A DNA stretch of 64,000 bases from Collinsella aerofaciens (GCA_008671135.1 RQAP01000033.1:1-64000), one strand, 5' to 3'; shown: positions 1-8,911, counted from the first letter of the stretch. The notes: generated by a model from the sequence alone, not told the origin. Translations and numbers: made by a program.

Positions 1-440
1 AGGACGGCCGAAGAGGCGTCAGCAGGTCAGTGGGTCATCGTCCCGGCATTCAGCATCAGGGTAGCGCTGCGACGCGGAAATCGCGCGCCGTTGCCGCGCC
101 CCGCAGTGCCCGCTTCCCCCGAGAACAATTATCAGTGCAGGAAATGGCGGTCAAAATATGCCAATGCTTCGGGGGTCCAAATAAGGTCGTTCACTTCTCG
201 GAAAAGTATTAGACCTCGATTCGCACCAACCCCAAAGTCCCCGCAGGCAGCAGGCGCGACAGCGCCGCAGCTGCCGGCCGCGCCCCACAGTCCCCCAAGG
301 CGGCAGGCGCAAAGCGCCGAGGCCGCCGCCGGGATCAGGGCCCGCAACGGCCACGTGCCCTCACATCAGCCCAGCGGCCCCAACCAACAACGGCCCCATC
401 GCAGGCCGCTCGCAGCAGCGTCACCGCCGGACAGGTCACA
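1..440. other. Gene-poor GC-rich stretch at the window edge
   Basis: No recognisable gene was found. Short open frames exist on both strands, for example a leftward 71-codon frame at 132-347, but their products are low-complexity (Ala/Gly/Arg/Cys rich) and match no family I know. The stretch lies downstream of the leftward asd gene. No clear T-tailed hairpin was found to serve as its terminator. Confidence 0.5.
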
Positions 441-1466
441 CTACTCGCAGAGCAGCTTAGCGATCTGGACGGCGTTGGTTGCCGCGCCCTTACGGATTTG
501 GTCGCCGCAGCACCAGAAGGTGATGCCGCGCGCAGCCTCGGGGTTCGAGATGTCGCGGCGCACGCGGCCGACCCAAATCAGGTCCTGGTCGGAGGTGTCC
601 ATCGGCATGGGGAAGCGGTCGTGTGCATCCTCGGCAGCCATATCGTCAACCAGCTTGACGCCGGGAGCAGCAGCCAGCGCAGCACGAGCCTCCTCAACCG
701 TTATATCGCGCTCAAACTCGAGCGTAATGCTCTCGGAATGCGAACGCAGCACGGGCACGCGCACGCAGGTGCAGTTCACGCGCAGCTCGGGCAGGTGCAT
801 GATCTTGCGGCCCTCGTTTTGCAGCTTCATCTCCTCGGAGGTAAAGCCCTCTTCCTTGACGCCGCCGATCTGCGGAATCAGGTTGCTCGCCAGCTGGGCG
901 GCAAACGCGCGCGGCTCAGGAATCTCCTCGCCACGGCCCAGGGCGGCCAGCTGAGCCTCGAGCTCGGCCATACCGGGGGCGCCAGCACCCGAAGCCGCCT
1001 GGTACGTCGAGACGATCATGCGCTTCACACCAGCGAGCTGATGCAGCGGCCACGTGGGAACCAGGCCGATAATGGTCGCGCAGTTGGGGTTGGCGATAAG
1101 GCCGTGATGCCACTTGATGTCGTCGGCATTGATCTCGGGCACAACCAGCGGCACCTCGGGATCCATGCGGAAGGCATGGCTGTTGTCGACCACGACGGCG
1201 CCGCGCTTGACGGCCTCGGGCAGTAGCTCCTTCGCGATGTCGTCGCCGGCGGCTCCAAGCACAATGTCACAGTCCTCAAAGGCCTCGGGGCAAGCTTCCT
1301 CAATCACAATCCGCTCGCCGCGGAACTCAACGGTCTTGCCCGCGGAGCGTGCACTTGCCAACAGCTTGAGCTTGCCAACCGGAAACTCCTGCTCGTTGAG
1401 GCACTCGAGCATCTGGGTGCCCACGGCTCCCGTCGCGCCCAAAATCGCAACCGTGTACTGTTTCAT
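441..1466 (-). CDS. asd: Aspartate-semialdehyde dehydrogenase
   Basis: This cytosolic enzyme reduces aspartyl-4-phosphate to aspartate semialdehyde with NADPH, the branch point to threonine, methionine and lysine. The 341-residue protein begins MKQYTVAILGATGAVG, a Rossmann dinucleotide-binding loop. It carries the catalytic cysteine in the NPNCATI motif and the usual YQAASGAG stretch. An in-frame extension of 29 residues exists, but the 1466 start has a good ribosome binding site (GGGGGAAGC just upstream). It lies downstream of lysC on the same strand, 174 bp away across a hairpin, so it may be read through from lysC or have its own promoter. Length is normal for the family. Confidence 0.96.
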   Translation of the reverse strand: MKQYTVAILGATGAVGTQMLECLNEQEFPVGKLKLLASARSAGKTVEFRGERIVIEEACPEAFEDCDIVLGAAGDDIAKELLPEAVKRGAVVVDNSHAFRMDPEVPLVVPEINADDIKWHHGLIANPNCATIIGLVPTWPLHQLAGVKRMIVSTYQAASGAGAPGMAELEAQLAALGRGEEIPEPRAFAAQLASNLIPQIGGVKEEGFTSEEMKLQNEGRKIMHLPELRVNCTCVRVPVLRSHSESITLEFERDITVEEARAALAAAPGVKLVDDMAAEDAHDRFPMPMDTSDQDLIWVGRVRRDISNPEAARGITFWCCGDQIRKGAATNAVQIAKLLCE

Positions 1467-1540
1467 GCTTCCCCCTTTAAAGGTTTTGGCTTTTGCCCGC
1501 ACGCCGAGCAGGCTGATTATTGTTGCCAGTGTATACAAGA

Positions 1541-1567
1541 ACGGGGCGGGCACGAAACCCGCCCCGT
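1541..1567 (-). terminator. Hairpin between lysC and asd
   Basis: A perfect 10-bp GC-rich inverted repeat (ACGGGGCGGG / CCCGCCCCGT, 7-nt loop) is followed on the leftward strand by a T-rich stretch. It could end or attenuate the lysC transcript before asd. Confidence 0.55.
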
Positions 1568-1640
1568 CGAAACGAAACCGAAACGAAACGCCCCGCCGTA
1601 GATTTTTGGCACTTGTCTCAAAAATGCACCGGGACGGCAG

Positions 1641-3029
1641 CTACTTGCGGAGCGCGGCCAGGGCGGGATCAACCGGCGCGGGAGCCTCCAGGTCGGAGAC
1701 CTTCACAATGCCGTTTTCGTCGGAGAAGGCACGGTAGATGGTCTGAATCGCCAGGTCGAAGTCCTTCTCCTCGACACCGATAATGATGTTGATCTCGTCG
1801 CAGCTCTGCGAAATCATGCGCACGCTCACGCCGGCCTGGCCAAGCATGCCAAACAGATGGCCCGAGATACCTGCGCGGCCACGCAGGTTACGGCCGACGG
1901 TCGCGATGAGCGCCAGGCCCTCGACAACCTCGATCTCGAGCGGCTCGACCTCCTGCTGAATGTCGCCCACGAGCGAGTACAGCGAGTCGTGCACGTCCTG
2001 CTCCTGCACCACGGCGCCAAAGCGGTCGACACCGGTGGGCATGTGCTCGACGGAAACGTCATAGCGCTCGAAGACCGAAAGCGCGCGGCGCATAAAGCCA
2101 ACACGGGGCTTGGTGCGGTCGCGGGCAACGTTGATGGCGACAAAGCCGCGCTTGCCGGTCACGCCGGTAATGATGGGCTCTGCCTCACCCTCATCAGCCG
2201 TCTCGCTAATGATGGTGCCGGGGTCCTGCGGCGCATTGGTGTTCTTGATGACCAGCGGAATACCCGCCTCGCGCACGGGGAACACGGCCTCCTCGTGCAG
2301 GACGCTTGCACCCATGTACGAAAGTTCGCGCAGCTCCTCGTAGGTAACGCGCGCAATGGGCTGAGCCTCGGGAACAATACGAGGATCGGCAGAATAGAAG
2401 CCCGAGACGTCGGTCCAGTTCTCGTACAAGTCGGCGCCCAGGCACTTGGCCAGGATCGAGCCGGAAATATCGCCGCCGCCACGGTCGAGCAGCTTGATCT
2501 GGCCCTCACGCGTCGCGCCGTAGAAACCGGGCATAACAAAGCCGCCCTGCTGGCCGTACTCCTGCACCAGCTCGGAGGTGCGATTCATGCTGAGCGTACC
2601 GTCATGATGGAACGCCACAACCGTCGCGGCGTCCAGGAACGGCAGGCCCAGGTACTCCGCCATCAGGCGAGCGGTGAAGTACTCGCCACGGCTCACGAGC
2701 TCCTCGGTAGAGTAGCCGCCCGAGCGGGCGCGCTCGGCAAAGGCCGCGAACTCCTCGCGGATGGGATAGGTGAGCTCCAGCTCGTCAGCGATATCAAAAT
2801 AGCGCTGGCCAATGTCCTCGAGCAGCTCCTCACACGACACGTGATACTTAACGTGCGCGTTAACCAGGTAGAGCAGGTCGGTCACCTTGGTGTCGCCCTT
2901 AAAGCGGCGGCCGCAGGCGGAAACCACCACAAAACGGCGGGCAGGGTCGGCATCGACGATGGCCTTGATCTTCTTGAAGTGTTCGGCGTCGGCGACCGAC
3001 GAGCCGCCAAACTTGGCAATCTTAATCAT
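1641..3029 (-). CDS. lysC: Aspartate kinase
   Basis: This enzyme phosphorylates aspartate, the first step of the aspartate family pathway. The 462-residue protein starts MIKIAKFGGSSVADAEHFK, with the kinase signature KFGGSSVA. The catalytic amino-acid kinase domain spans about residues 1-300. Two ACT-type regulatory repeats follow (about 310-450), suggesting feedback control by lysine and/or threonine. AAAGG lies about 14 nt upstream of the ATG, a long spacing. It is transcribed leftward, away from thrC, so the 103-bp gap 3030-3132 must hold divergent promoters. No homoserine dehydrogenase domain is fused or present nearby. Confidence 0.96.
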   Translation of the reverse strand: MIKIAKFGGSSVADAEHFKKIKAIVDADPARRFVVVSACGRRFKGDTKVTDLLYLVNAHVKYHVSCEELLEDIGQRYFDIADELELTYPIREEFAAFAERARSGGYSTEELVSRGEYFTARLMAEYLGLPFLDAATVVAFHHDGTLSMNRTSELVQEYGQQGGFVMPGFYGATREGQIKLLDRGGGDISGSILAKCLGADLYENWTDVSGFYSADPRIVPEAQPIARVTYEELRELSYMGASVLHEEAVFPVREAGIPLVIKNTNAPQDPGTIISETADEGEAEPIITGVTGKRGFVAINVARDRTKPRVGFMRRALSVFERYDVSVEHMPTGVDRFGAVVQEQDVHDSLYSLVGDIQQEVEPLEIEVVEGLALIATVGRNLRGRAGISGHLFGMLGQAGVSVRMISQSCDEINIIIGVEEKDFDLAIQTIYRAFSDENGIVKVSDLEAPAPVDPALAALRK

Positions 3030-3132
3030 GGGCTTGAGGTTACCTTTCTAAAAGCCTCTGCAAACCTGTTTTGCGCGCTCTGATACCATGGTTTCACCGA
3101 TTGGGACCAAGGCATCCGAGGAGCAGTGTTAT

Positions 3133-4650
3133 ATGGGAACTTATCATAGTACACGAGGACGCACTTTATCGTGCTCAAGTAAGGTGGCAATCCGCACCGG
3201 CATCGCTCCCGACGGGGGTTTGTTTGTCTCGGACGAGCTCGGCACCCAGCAGGTCGATATCAGCTCGCTTGCAGATAAATCGTACTTTGAAATCGCTCAA
3301 GATGTGTTGGGAATGTTACTGAATGATTACACGGCCGAAGAAATTTCGGCGTGTGTCGACGAGGCATACCGCGGCACGTTCGCGAGTGAAGAGGTTACGC
3401 CACTCGTCAAACTCGACGCTGCGCCGGGCGCCGACGCCCCTCAGACCTATGTGATGGAGCTCTTTGGCGGCCCCACGAGCGCCTTTAAGGACGTCGCCCT
3501 GCAGATGCTCCCCCGTCTGATGGCCCGCACTTCCGCCAGGGACGGCGGCGCTGAGCGCATCATGATCGTCACCGCCACGTCGGGCGACACGGGCAAGGCC
3601 GCGCTCGCCGGTTTTGCCGACGCTCCGGGCACGGGCATCACCGTCTTTTATCCCGAGGGCAAGGTCAGCCGCGTCCAGAACCTGCAGATGTCCACGCAGG
3701 AGGGCGACAACGTCGCCGTCTGCGGCATCCGCGGCAACTTTGACGACGCTCAGAGCGCCGTCAAGCGCATCTTTGCCGATAAGGAGCTTGCCGAGCGTCT
3801 GGAGGCCGCCGGCACGGTGCTTTCGAGCGCCAACTCCATCAATGTCGGTCGCCTGGTACCGCAGGTCGTCTACTACTTTGCCGCCTATGCGCAGCTGTTG
3901 CGCGCCGGCGCCATCGAGGCCGGCGACGCCGTGGAGTTCTGCGTACCGACCGGCAACTTTGGCGATATCTTGGCCGGCTACTACGCCAAGCGCATGGGTC
4001 TGCCCGTCGCCAAGCTCGTCGTGGCGAGCGACAAGAACAACGTGCTTGCCGACTTCCTGACCACCGGCGTTTACGACCGTAACCGCCCGTTCTTCACGAC
4101 CATCTCGCCGTCGATGGACATCCTTATTAGCTCCAACCTCGAGCGCATGCTCTACTTCCTGTCCGATGGCGACTGCGAACTCGTTGCCGGCCTTATGGAG
4201 CAGCTGGCACAGACTGGTCGCTACGAGGTTCCCGCCGACCTGCTGGCAAAGATTCAGAGCGTCTTTGGCTGCGGTTGGGCCAGCGAGGACGAGGTCCGCG
4301 CTGCCATCAAGAGTTGCTGGGATGCGAACGGCTACGTGATCGACCCGCACACCGCCTGCGGCTATCACGTCTTTGAGCAGGTCGTTCCCGCCGAGGGTGC
4401 CAAGGCCCGCGTGCTGCTTTCGACCGCCAGCCCCTACAAGTTCCCGCGCGCCTGCTGCGACGCCCTGGGCCTCGACGTTCCCGAAGATGATTTTGAGGCT
4501 ATGCGTGTGCTCGAGCAGGCCACCAACACGGTCGCCCCGACCCAGCTCGCCGAACTCGAATCCAAGCCCGTCCGCTTCGAAGACGTCTGCGACGTCGATG
4601 AGATGGCAAGCTACGTCGAGTCTGCAGCAAAACGAATGAGCACCAACTAG
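3133..4650 (+). CDS. thrC: Threonine synthase
   Basis: This PLP enzyme converts O-phosphohomoserine to threonine. The protein has 505 residues and is of the long threonine synthase type. The PLP lysine lies in the stretch ELFGGPTSAFKDVALQ. The ATG at 3133 is preferred over an in-frame ATG at 3088 because GAGGAG (3118-3123) sits 9 nt ahead and the family N-terminus begins near YHSTRG. It is divergent from lysC and upstream of thrB on the same strand, separated by 201 bp that hold a hairpin and a large palindrome. Confidence 0.95.
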   Translation: MGTYHSTRGRTLSCSSKVAIRTGIAPDGGLFVSDELGTQQVDISSLADKSYFEIAQDVLGMLLNDYTAEEISACVDEAYRGTFASEEVTPLVKLDAAPGADAPQTYVMELFGGPTSAFKDVALQMLPRLMARTSARDGGAERIMIVTATSGDTGKAALAGFADAPGTGITVFYPEGKVSRVQNLQMSTQEGDNVAVCGIRGNFDDAQSAVKRIFADKELAERLEAAGTVLSSANSINVGRLVPQVVYYFAAYAQLLRAGAIEAGDAVEFCVPTGNFGDILAGYYAKRMGLPVAKLVVASDKNNVLADFLTTGVYDRNRPFFTTISPSMDILISSNLERMLYFLSDGDCELVAGLMEQLAQTGRYEVPADLLAKIQSVFGCGWASEDEVRAAIKSCWDANGYVIDPHTACGYHVFEQVVPAEGAKARVLLSTASPYKFPRACCDALGLDVPEDDFEAMRVLEQATNTVAPTQLAELESKPVRFEDVCDVDEMASYVESAAKRMSTN

Positions 4651-4662
4651 ATCCCTTATTAA

Positions 4663-4682
4663 GCGCCGGCGAAAGCCGGCGC
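4663..4682 (+). terminator. Hairpin after thrC
   Basis: A perfect 8-bp stem GCGCCGGC/GCCGGCGC with a GAAA loop lies 12 bp after the thrC stop. There is no strong T run, so it may act as an RNA 3' stabiliser or weak terminator rather than a full stop before thrB. Confidence 0.55.
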
Positions 4683-4725
4683 ACCTTCTAATTATTTAGC
4701 TTTCGGGATGATGACGAGCGTGCGA

Positions 4726-4838
4726 GCGGGTCTGGCCGTTTAGTTCGTCGCGAGTTCCGCACGAGCCGGAAAGCACTTAATGTGCTTTCCGAGCGAGCCA
4801 GGACTGCCCGAGCAGCGAACTAAACGGCCAGACCCGCC
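4726..4838. repeat. Nested inverted repeat in the thrC-thrB gap
   Basis: The outer arms are a perfect 22-bp inverted repeat at 4726-4747 and 4817-4838. An inner perfect 9-bp hairpin (GGAAAGCAC/GTGCTTTCC, 4768-4790) sits inside. The outer arm ends 2 bp before the thrB ribosome binding site AGGAGG (4841-4846). The two stretches between outer and inner arms carry TTCCGCA and AGGAC, words also found in three other nested palindromes of this window, so it may be a diverged member of that family. Confidence 0.8.
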
Positions 4839-4851
4839 CAGGAGGACTCAC

Positions 4852-5733
4852 ATGATCAAAATCACCGTCCCAGCAACCAGCGCCAACCTAGGCATCGGCT
4901 ACGACACCCTCGGCATGGCCGTTAGCCTCTACTCGCACTTCACCTTCGAGCGCGCCGACAAGCTCACCATCACGGGCTGCCCCGAGGAGTTCCAAAACGA
5001 GAATAACCTGGTCTATGTGAGCTTTGTCGATGCTCTGGCCGCGTGGGGCGAGCCGGCTTTTCCCGTTGCTATCGACATTCAGACCGACGTGCCCGTCGCC
5101 CGTGGCCTGGGTTCCAGCTCCACCTGCGTCGTCGCCGGCATTATGGCCGCCGCCGCACTGACAGGCCACACCGTCGACCGCGCTGAGCTCGTCCGCATTG
5201 CCACCGAGGTCGAGGGCCATCCCGATAACGTCGCCCCTGCTATCCTGGGCGGCGCCGTCTGCTCCTTTACGCCGACCGATTCGCTCCCCCAGTGCCTGCG
5301 CTACGAGGTGAGCGATCGCTTGCGTTTTATTACCGTGATTCCGCCCTACGAGGTGCATACGAGCGAAGCGCGCAAGGTTGTGCCGCAGGAGATTCCACTC
5401 TCCACCGCCGTATGGCAAATGGGCCGCATCGCCGGCATGACGCGCGGCCTGGAAACCGGCGACCTTGACCTGATTGCTGCCGCCAACGACGACCGCATCC
5501 AGGAGCCCTATCGCCGCCGCCTCATCCCCGACTACAACGCCGTGCGCGACACCTGCCTTAACGGAGGCGCTAAGACCATCTGGATCAGCGGTTCGGGCTC
5601 GACCCTCATGGCTGTAACCGACGACACCATCGTGGCAAAGTTCCTGCAGGTCAAGCTGCGTGAGCAGTTCCCCAAGTGTGACACGCATATTCTGACGTGC
5701 GACACCGAGGGCGCTCAAATCGAGTACCTGTAG
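4852..5733 (+). CDS. thrB: Homoserine kinase
   Basis: This enzyme phosphorylates homoserine to O-phosphohomoserine, the substrate of the upstream threonine synthase. The 293-residue GHMP-family protein begins MIKITVPATSANLG, the substrate-binding motif. It carries the glycine/serine-rich ATP loop PVARGLGSSSTCVVAG at about residues 83-98. AGGAGG at 4841-4846 fixes the start at 4852, discarding a 24-residue in-frame extension. It probably shares the thrC transcript unless the preceding palindrome interrupts it. Confidence 0.95.
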   Translation: MIKITVPATSANLGIGYDTLGMAVSLYSHFTFERADKLTITGCPEEFQNENNLVYVSFVDALAAWGEPAFPVAIDIQTDVPVARGLGSSSTCVVAGIMAAAALTGHTVDRAELVRIATEVEGHPDNVAPAILGGAVCSFTPTDSLPQCLRYEVSDRLRFITVIPPYEVHTSEARKVVPQEIPLSTAVWQMGRIAGMTRGLETGDLDLIAAANDDRIQEPYRRRLIPDYNAVRDTCLNGGAKTIWISGSGSTLMAVTDDTIVAKFLQVKLREQFPKCDTHILTCDTEGAQIEYL

Positions 5734-5910
5734 ACATCCTCCCCATATACCTGTCCGGGACGGTCGGGATGTTCCCTCAAAATCGTCCTCGCGCATGAAG
5801 GCCCCTTGTCCTGCTCCTACGGAGCGGCGGACAAGGGGCCTTCGCGCTGCGGAATGATTTTGAGGGAACATCCCGACCGTCCCTGCGCCCACCTTGCTGA
5901 GGATGTCTAC
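5730..5910. repeat. Triple-nested palindrome after thrB (family B)
   Basis: Three concentric inverted repeats are present. The outermost is an 11-bp pair (5730-5740/5900-5910) overlapping the thrB stop. A perfect 28-bp pair follows (5757-5784/5856-5883). An inner 14-bp pair, AAGGCCCCTTGTCC and its complement, lies at 5798-5811/5829-5842. Between middle and inner arms, read on the minus strand, are ATTCCGCAGCGCG and CATGCGCGAGGAC, matching the loops of the elements at 18226-18408 and 32818-32942. It lies between convergent genes and probably acts in both directions as a terminator. Confidence 0.85.
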
Positions 5911-6021
5911 AGGGACCCACGCTTTGAAGGGGCGCCGGGCTGAAATTATGGCCTTTTATTGATAGGGGCTCTTGCTGGTGTGGAGCATATTCTTTAGATG
6001 AGCTTTGGTGATTTGTTTGGT

Positions 6022-6720
6022 TTAGGCTGCACTGGTTTCTTTGTATTCGAAGACTGGCTCTAGGAGATCTTCGATGTTGCAGTGGAGGGCTTTTGCTATG
6101 GCTCTTACGCTAGTTACCGAGGCTTCGTTGATGTTTCTCTGGCGCTGCTCGTACATTTGGATTGAGCGGAGTGACACACCCGATTCGTATGCTAGGTCTT
6201 GTTGGGTTTTCTTAAGCTTCTTTCTTGCTAACGCAAGTTTGGTTTGCCTGGACGCTTTTTTCGCCATATCGCAGACGAGGCGAGCCACGCGTTCCTCCGA
6301 GGCTTCGTGCCAGGGATAGTACAGACTGCGCAGTGCGTCAAACGGAACGACATGCAGCAGGTCTTCGAAAGACTCTCCTAGGCGCCACTGAAGGTATGCC
6401 AATATCCAGCCTGTCCAATATTCCGGTGTCTTTTCGAATCGGTAGGTTCGATTTGGCATCGGCCTTGATTGGTAGCCCGACCTTTCGGCGATAAGCGCGA
6501 ATAGCTCAACGCCCGATTTTCCCGATACGACCCATGCGTTGCCACGCTCAAACTCACGGGCTACGCCGCTCAGGCAAAAGAGTTCAGCGACCTCGGACCC
6601 TTCCGCTCCATAGTCGTTCACGGCATAGTCGAAGCAGTCGCCGAGGTTGTTCATTGCATCCTCGAGGTAGTAGACGGGATATGTCCTACTCGGCCCACGA
6701 TCTGTTAACTCTTGGATCAT
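6022..6720 (-). CDS. HTH protein of a DUF3990-linked module
   Basis: The protein has 232 residues. The N-terminal part (about 1-150) is a domain I recognise only as one found beside DUF3990 proteins (stretches YYLEDAMNNLGDCFDYAV and GVAREFERGN). The C-terminal 65 residues form a Cro/C1-type helix-turn-helix (KTQQDLAYESGVSLRSIQMYE). It is likely the DNA-binding, antitoxin-like partner of the upstream gene, which it overlaps by 35 bp. GGGAGGG lies about 9 nt ahead of the ATG at 6720, supporting this overlapping start. It probably represses its own promoter through the palindrome at 7386-7432. The toxin-antitoxin role is inferred from the arrangement. Confidence 0.75.
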   Translation of the reverse strand: MIQELTDRGPSRTYPVYYLEDAMNNLGDCFDYAVNDYGAEGSEVAELFCLSGVAREFERGNAWVVSGKSGVELFALIAERSGYQSRPMPNRTYRFEKTPEYWTGWILAYLQWRLGESFEDLLHVVPFDALRSLYYPWHEASEERVARLVCDMAKKASRQTKLALARKKLKKTQQDLAYESGVSLRSIQMYEQRQRNINEASVTSVRAIAKALHCNIEDLLEPVFEYKETSAA

Positions 6721-7369
6721 TTAAATCAACCCTCCCTGCCATTAAATCCCTAATGTCGATACCTTCGGAATCGAACCCATTGACCGTATCCAAATATTTG
6801 CGTCGAGCATTCTGCTCTCGCTCAAAACGCTTGGGATAATACTCAGGCCCCGAAGCCTGCTTCCAATCGCGGAACCTAATCGCCGAGAACGCACGCTCAC
6901 TCATAAGCGCATATTGAATGCCCAAATCCCCCAAAAACATAATGCGCTGCAATTGCCTGAGCGAAATTATGCCGTTGACAAACTGTCTTGCAAACGAGAA
7001 ATAGGAATCGTCTGCACGATAGCCTCGAATAACGTCATAAGGAGATGTATCAATTAAACAGTTATCAAGTAGATAGCGAAGCCCCTCGCGTGCTACTGGC
7101 GTCGAAACATTGAACTCTCTGTTGTTCGCCAGAATTGCAAGCCAATTGAGGATTGAAAACTCCCCAGACTCCAAATCCAAGACCGAAAGGCTATCTAAAT
7201 CAAGCTCATATCGATTGGCAACGCCATCAGACTCGGTCCGGCATGCCCATTCCATCGCCATTTCCTCATGTGGCGTGCAATAAAACCCGCGCCCATAGTC
7301 ATTGAATTGTCTGCATTTATCCAACGACGGACGTTCGACAACAACCTCCGACCCGTGCCAAAGCTCCAT
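6686..7369 (-). CDS. DUF3990-type protein, candidate toxin with ADP-ribosyltransferase-like fold
   Basis: The 227-residue protein starts MELWHGSEVVVERPSLDKCR and continues with DYGRGFYCTPHEEMAMEWA. This HGS...GRGFYxT...A..WA pattern is what I know as DUF3990, a family thought to relate to ADP-ribosyltransferases. The target is unknown. The start at 7369 is set by GGAGG at 7375-7379, 5 nt ahead. It is the first gene of a two-gene operon with the HTH protein. Function as a toxin is inferred from pairing and from the operator; no activity can be read from the sequence. Confidence 0.75.
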   Translation of the reverse strand: MELWHGSEVVVERPSLDKCRQFNDYGRGFYCTPHEEMAMEWACRTESDGVANRYELDLDSLSVLDLESGEFSILNWLAILANNREFNVSTPVAREGLRYLLDNCLIDTSPYDVIRGYRADDSYFSFARQFVNGIISLRQLQRIMFLGDLGIQYALMSERAFSAIRFRDWKQASGPEYYPKRFEREQNARRKYLDTVNGFDSEGIDIRDLMAGRVDLNDPRVNRSWAE

Positions 7370-7385
7370 ATCGACCTCCAAAAAA

Positions 7386-7432
7386 ATATCACCTCAGTGA
7401 TAGTTTACCAATAACTATCACTGAGGTGATAT
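7386..7432. promoter_or_regulatory. Double palindromic operator of the DUF3990/HTH operon
   Basis: A perfect 20-bp inverted repeat (7386-7405 and 7413-7432, 7-nt spacer) begins 7 bp upstream of the operon's ribosome binding site. Each arm is itself a palindrome of the form TATCAC-N4-GTGATA, so the site offers two dyad operators in tandem. This suits cooperative autorepression by the HTH partner. It could also form a hairpin that ends the engB transcript, which converges from the right on the same strand. Confidence 0.75.
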
Positions 7433-7463
7433 AGATGAGAGCTTTTGAGGGGTTGCAGCCCGA

Positions 7464-8054
7464 TTAGAGGCAGGCCTCGGCGATGCGCTTTTTGAGTTCG
7501 TCGATGCCGGTACCGGTTTGGGAGCTTGTGATGATCACGTTCTCGGCCGGGACGTTGAGCTGCTTTTTGATGGCTGCTGCCTGGCGGGCTTGCTGGGTGC
7601 GGCTGAGCTTGTCGGCCTTGGTGAGGCAAACGATAAAGTTGAACTCGTTGCCCTGCAGGTAGTCGATCATGTCATGGTCGAGCTTACTGGGGTCGTGACG
7701 AATATCCACCAGCGACACGACCAGGTTAAAGCTGCGCTCCGAGTCGAAGAAGTCGCCGATAAGTTCTGCCCAACGGTCACGCTCGGCCTTGGAACGACGG
7801 GCGAAACCATAGCCCGGCAGGTCAACGAAGTGCACGTCATCGGCCTCGAAGAAATTGATATTGCTCGTCTTGCCCGGTGTGCTCGAAACCTTGACGAGGT
7901 TCTTGCGGCCAAAAAGCTTGTTCATGATCGACGACTTGCCCACGTTGGAGCGGCCGACGAAGCTCACCTCGGGGCAGGTGGACTCGGGAATCTGCGAAAC
8001 CTTGCCATAGCTGGCAACGAACTTGGCAAGCTGGTAGTTAATTGAATCGGCCAT
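7464..8054 (-). CDS. engB: Ribosome biogenesis GTP-binding protein EngB/YsxC
   Basis: This cytosolic GTPase is needed for 50S subunit assembly. The 196-residue protein has G1 GRSNVGKSS, the G2 threonine in SSTPGKT, G3 DLPGYG and G4 TKAD. The ATG at 8054 is preceded by AAGGAG, which removes a 43-residue in-frame extension that looks non-coding. Length matches the family. It sits 38 bp after the mtnN start region on the same strand, so the two may be co-transcribed. Confidence 0.96.
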   Translation of the reverse strand: MADSINYQLAKFVASYGKVSQIPESTCPEVSFVGRSNVGKSSIMNKLFGRKNLVKVSSTPGKTSNINFFEADDVHFVDLPGYGFARRSKAERDRWAELIGDFFDSERSFNLVVSLVDIRHDPSKLDHDMIDYLQGNEFNFIVCLTKADKLSRTQQARQAAAIKKQLNVPAENVIITSSQTGTGIDELKKRIAEACL

Positions 8055-8092
8055 GGACACTCCTTGGTCGTAGGTTCTTACAAAAGAGCGCG

Positions 8093-8833
8093 CTAATAGG
8101 TAGCAGCGATACGGCGAACGATATCGAGCGTAATGCCACTCGCGGTACGAGCATACTCGAACAGATCGAACTCGCGGTCGCAAATCGCATCGTACGCCTC
8201 GTCACAATTATCGCTGATAGCGCGCAGCACCAGGCAATCGACACCATTTTTGGTTGCGACATGGGCAATTGCCGCGCCCTCCATGCCAACACAATCGGCA
8301 TGCGTCGCCTCGATAGCGTCGTTGCGCATGGCGGCGCCCGTCACAAAGCGGTTACCCGTGGCAATCGTGCCGACCAGGAACTGCTTTGTGCCCTCGTTCG
8401 AGGCGGCTGCATTTGTCGAAGCGTTGACAAAGCCACGCTCAGCAAGCACATCGGCAGCAATATCGACCAGCGCAGGCGTCGAGCCAAACTCCTCGAGCCC
8501 CGGTGCAGACTCGGCGATAAGCGCGGTATCGGTATCCAGATAGCGCAGGCGTTTGCCGATGACCACGTCATCGATATGGAGCTTGGGGTTCAAACCGCCC
8601 GCGATACCCGAAAGCACAACTGCCTGCGGAGCATACTTGCTAATGAGGTGCTGTGTTGCGGCGGCAGCGTTTACCGTGCCCATGCCCGCCGTCGTGGCGA
8701 CAATCGACAGACCGTCGAGCCCGCCGGTCACAACGTTCAAGCCCGCCTCCTGTACCATGCAAGCGTTACTCAACTCTTCCTTAATCTGCATGATCTCTTT
8801 TTCGAGTGCGCCGATAATCGCGATTGTAGCCAT
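8093..8833 (-). CDS. mtnN: 5'-methylthioadenosine/S-adenosylhomocysteine nucleosidase
   Basis: This enzyme hydrolyses MTA and SAH to adenine plus the thiosugar, recycling methionine and feeding autoinducer-2 precursor formation. The 246-residue protein begins MATIAIIGALEKEI. It contains LSGIAGGL and the MEGAAIAHVA segment with catalytic glutamate, followed by RAISDN with the catalytic aspartate. The ATG at 8833 follows GGGGAACGGC. An upstream TTG (8845) would add four residues and is less likely. Confidence 0.94.
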   Translation of the reverse strand: MATIAIIGALEKEIMQIKEELSNACMVQEAGLNVVTGGLDGLSIVATTAGMGTVNAAAATQHLISKYAPQAVVLSGIAGGLNPKLHIDDVVIGKRLRYLDTDTALIAESAPGLEEFGSTPALVDIAADVLAERGFVNASTNAAASNEGTKQFLVGTIATGNRFVTGAAMRNDAIEATHADCVGMEGAAIAHVATKNGVDCLVLRAISDNCDEAYDAICDREFDLFEYARTASGITLDIVRRIAATY

Positions 8834-8911
8834 GCCGTTCCCCAAACCTATACGAAATTCTCAACCACGGTATGGTACCAGCATTTTGTTTGACCTCGTC
8901 AAACGAACACG

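Noticed and set aside
132..347. Small leftward Cys/Ala/Gly-rich protein at the window edge
   Set aside because: No ribosome binding site, a TTG start, low complexity and no known family. It cannot be supported.
8042..8893. Plus-strand frame opposite mtnN
   Set aside because: Shadow frame; mtnN motifs and ribosome binding site are on the other strand.
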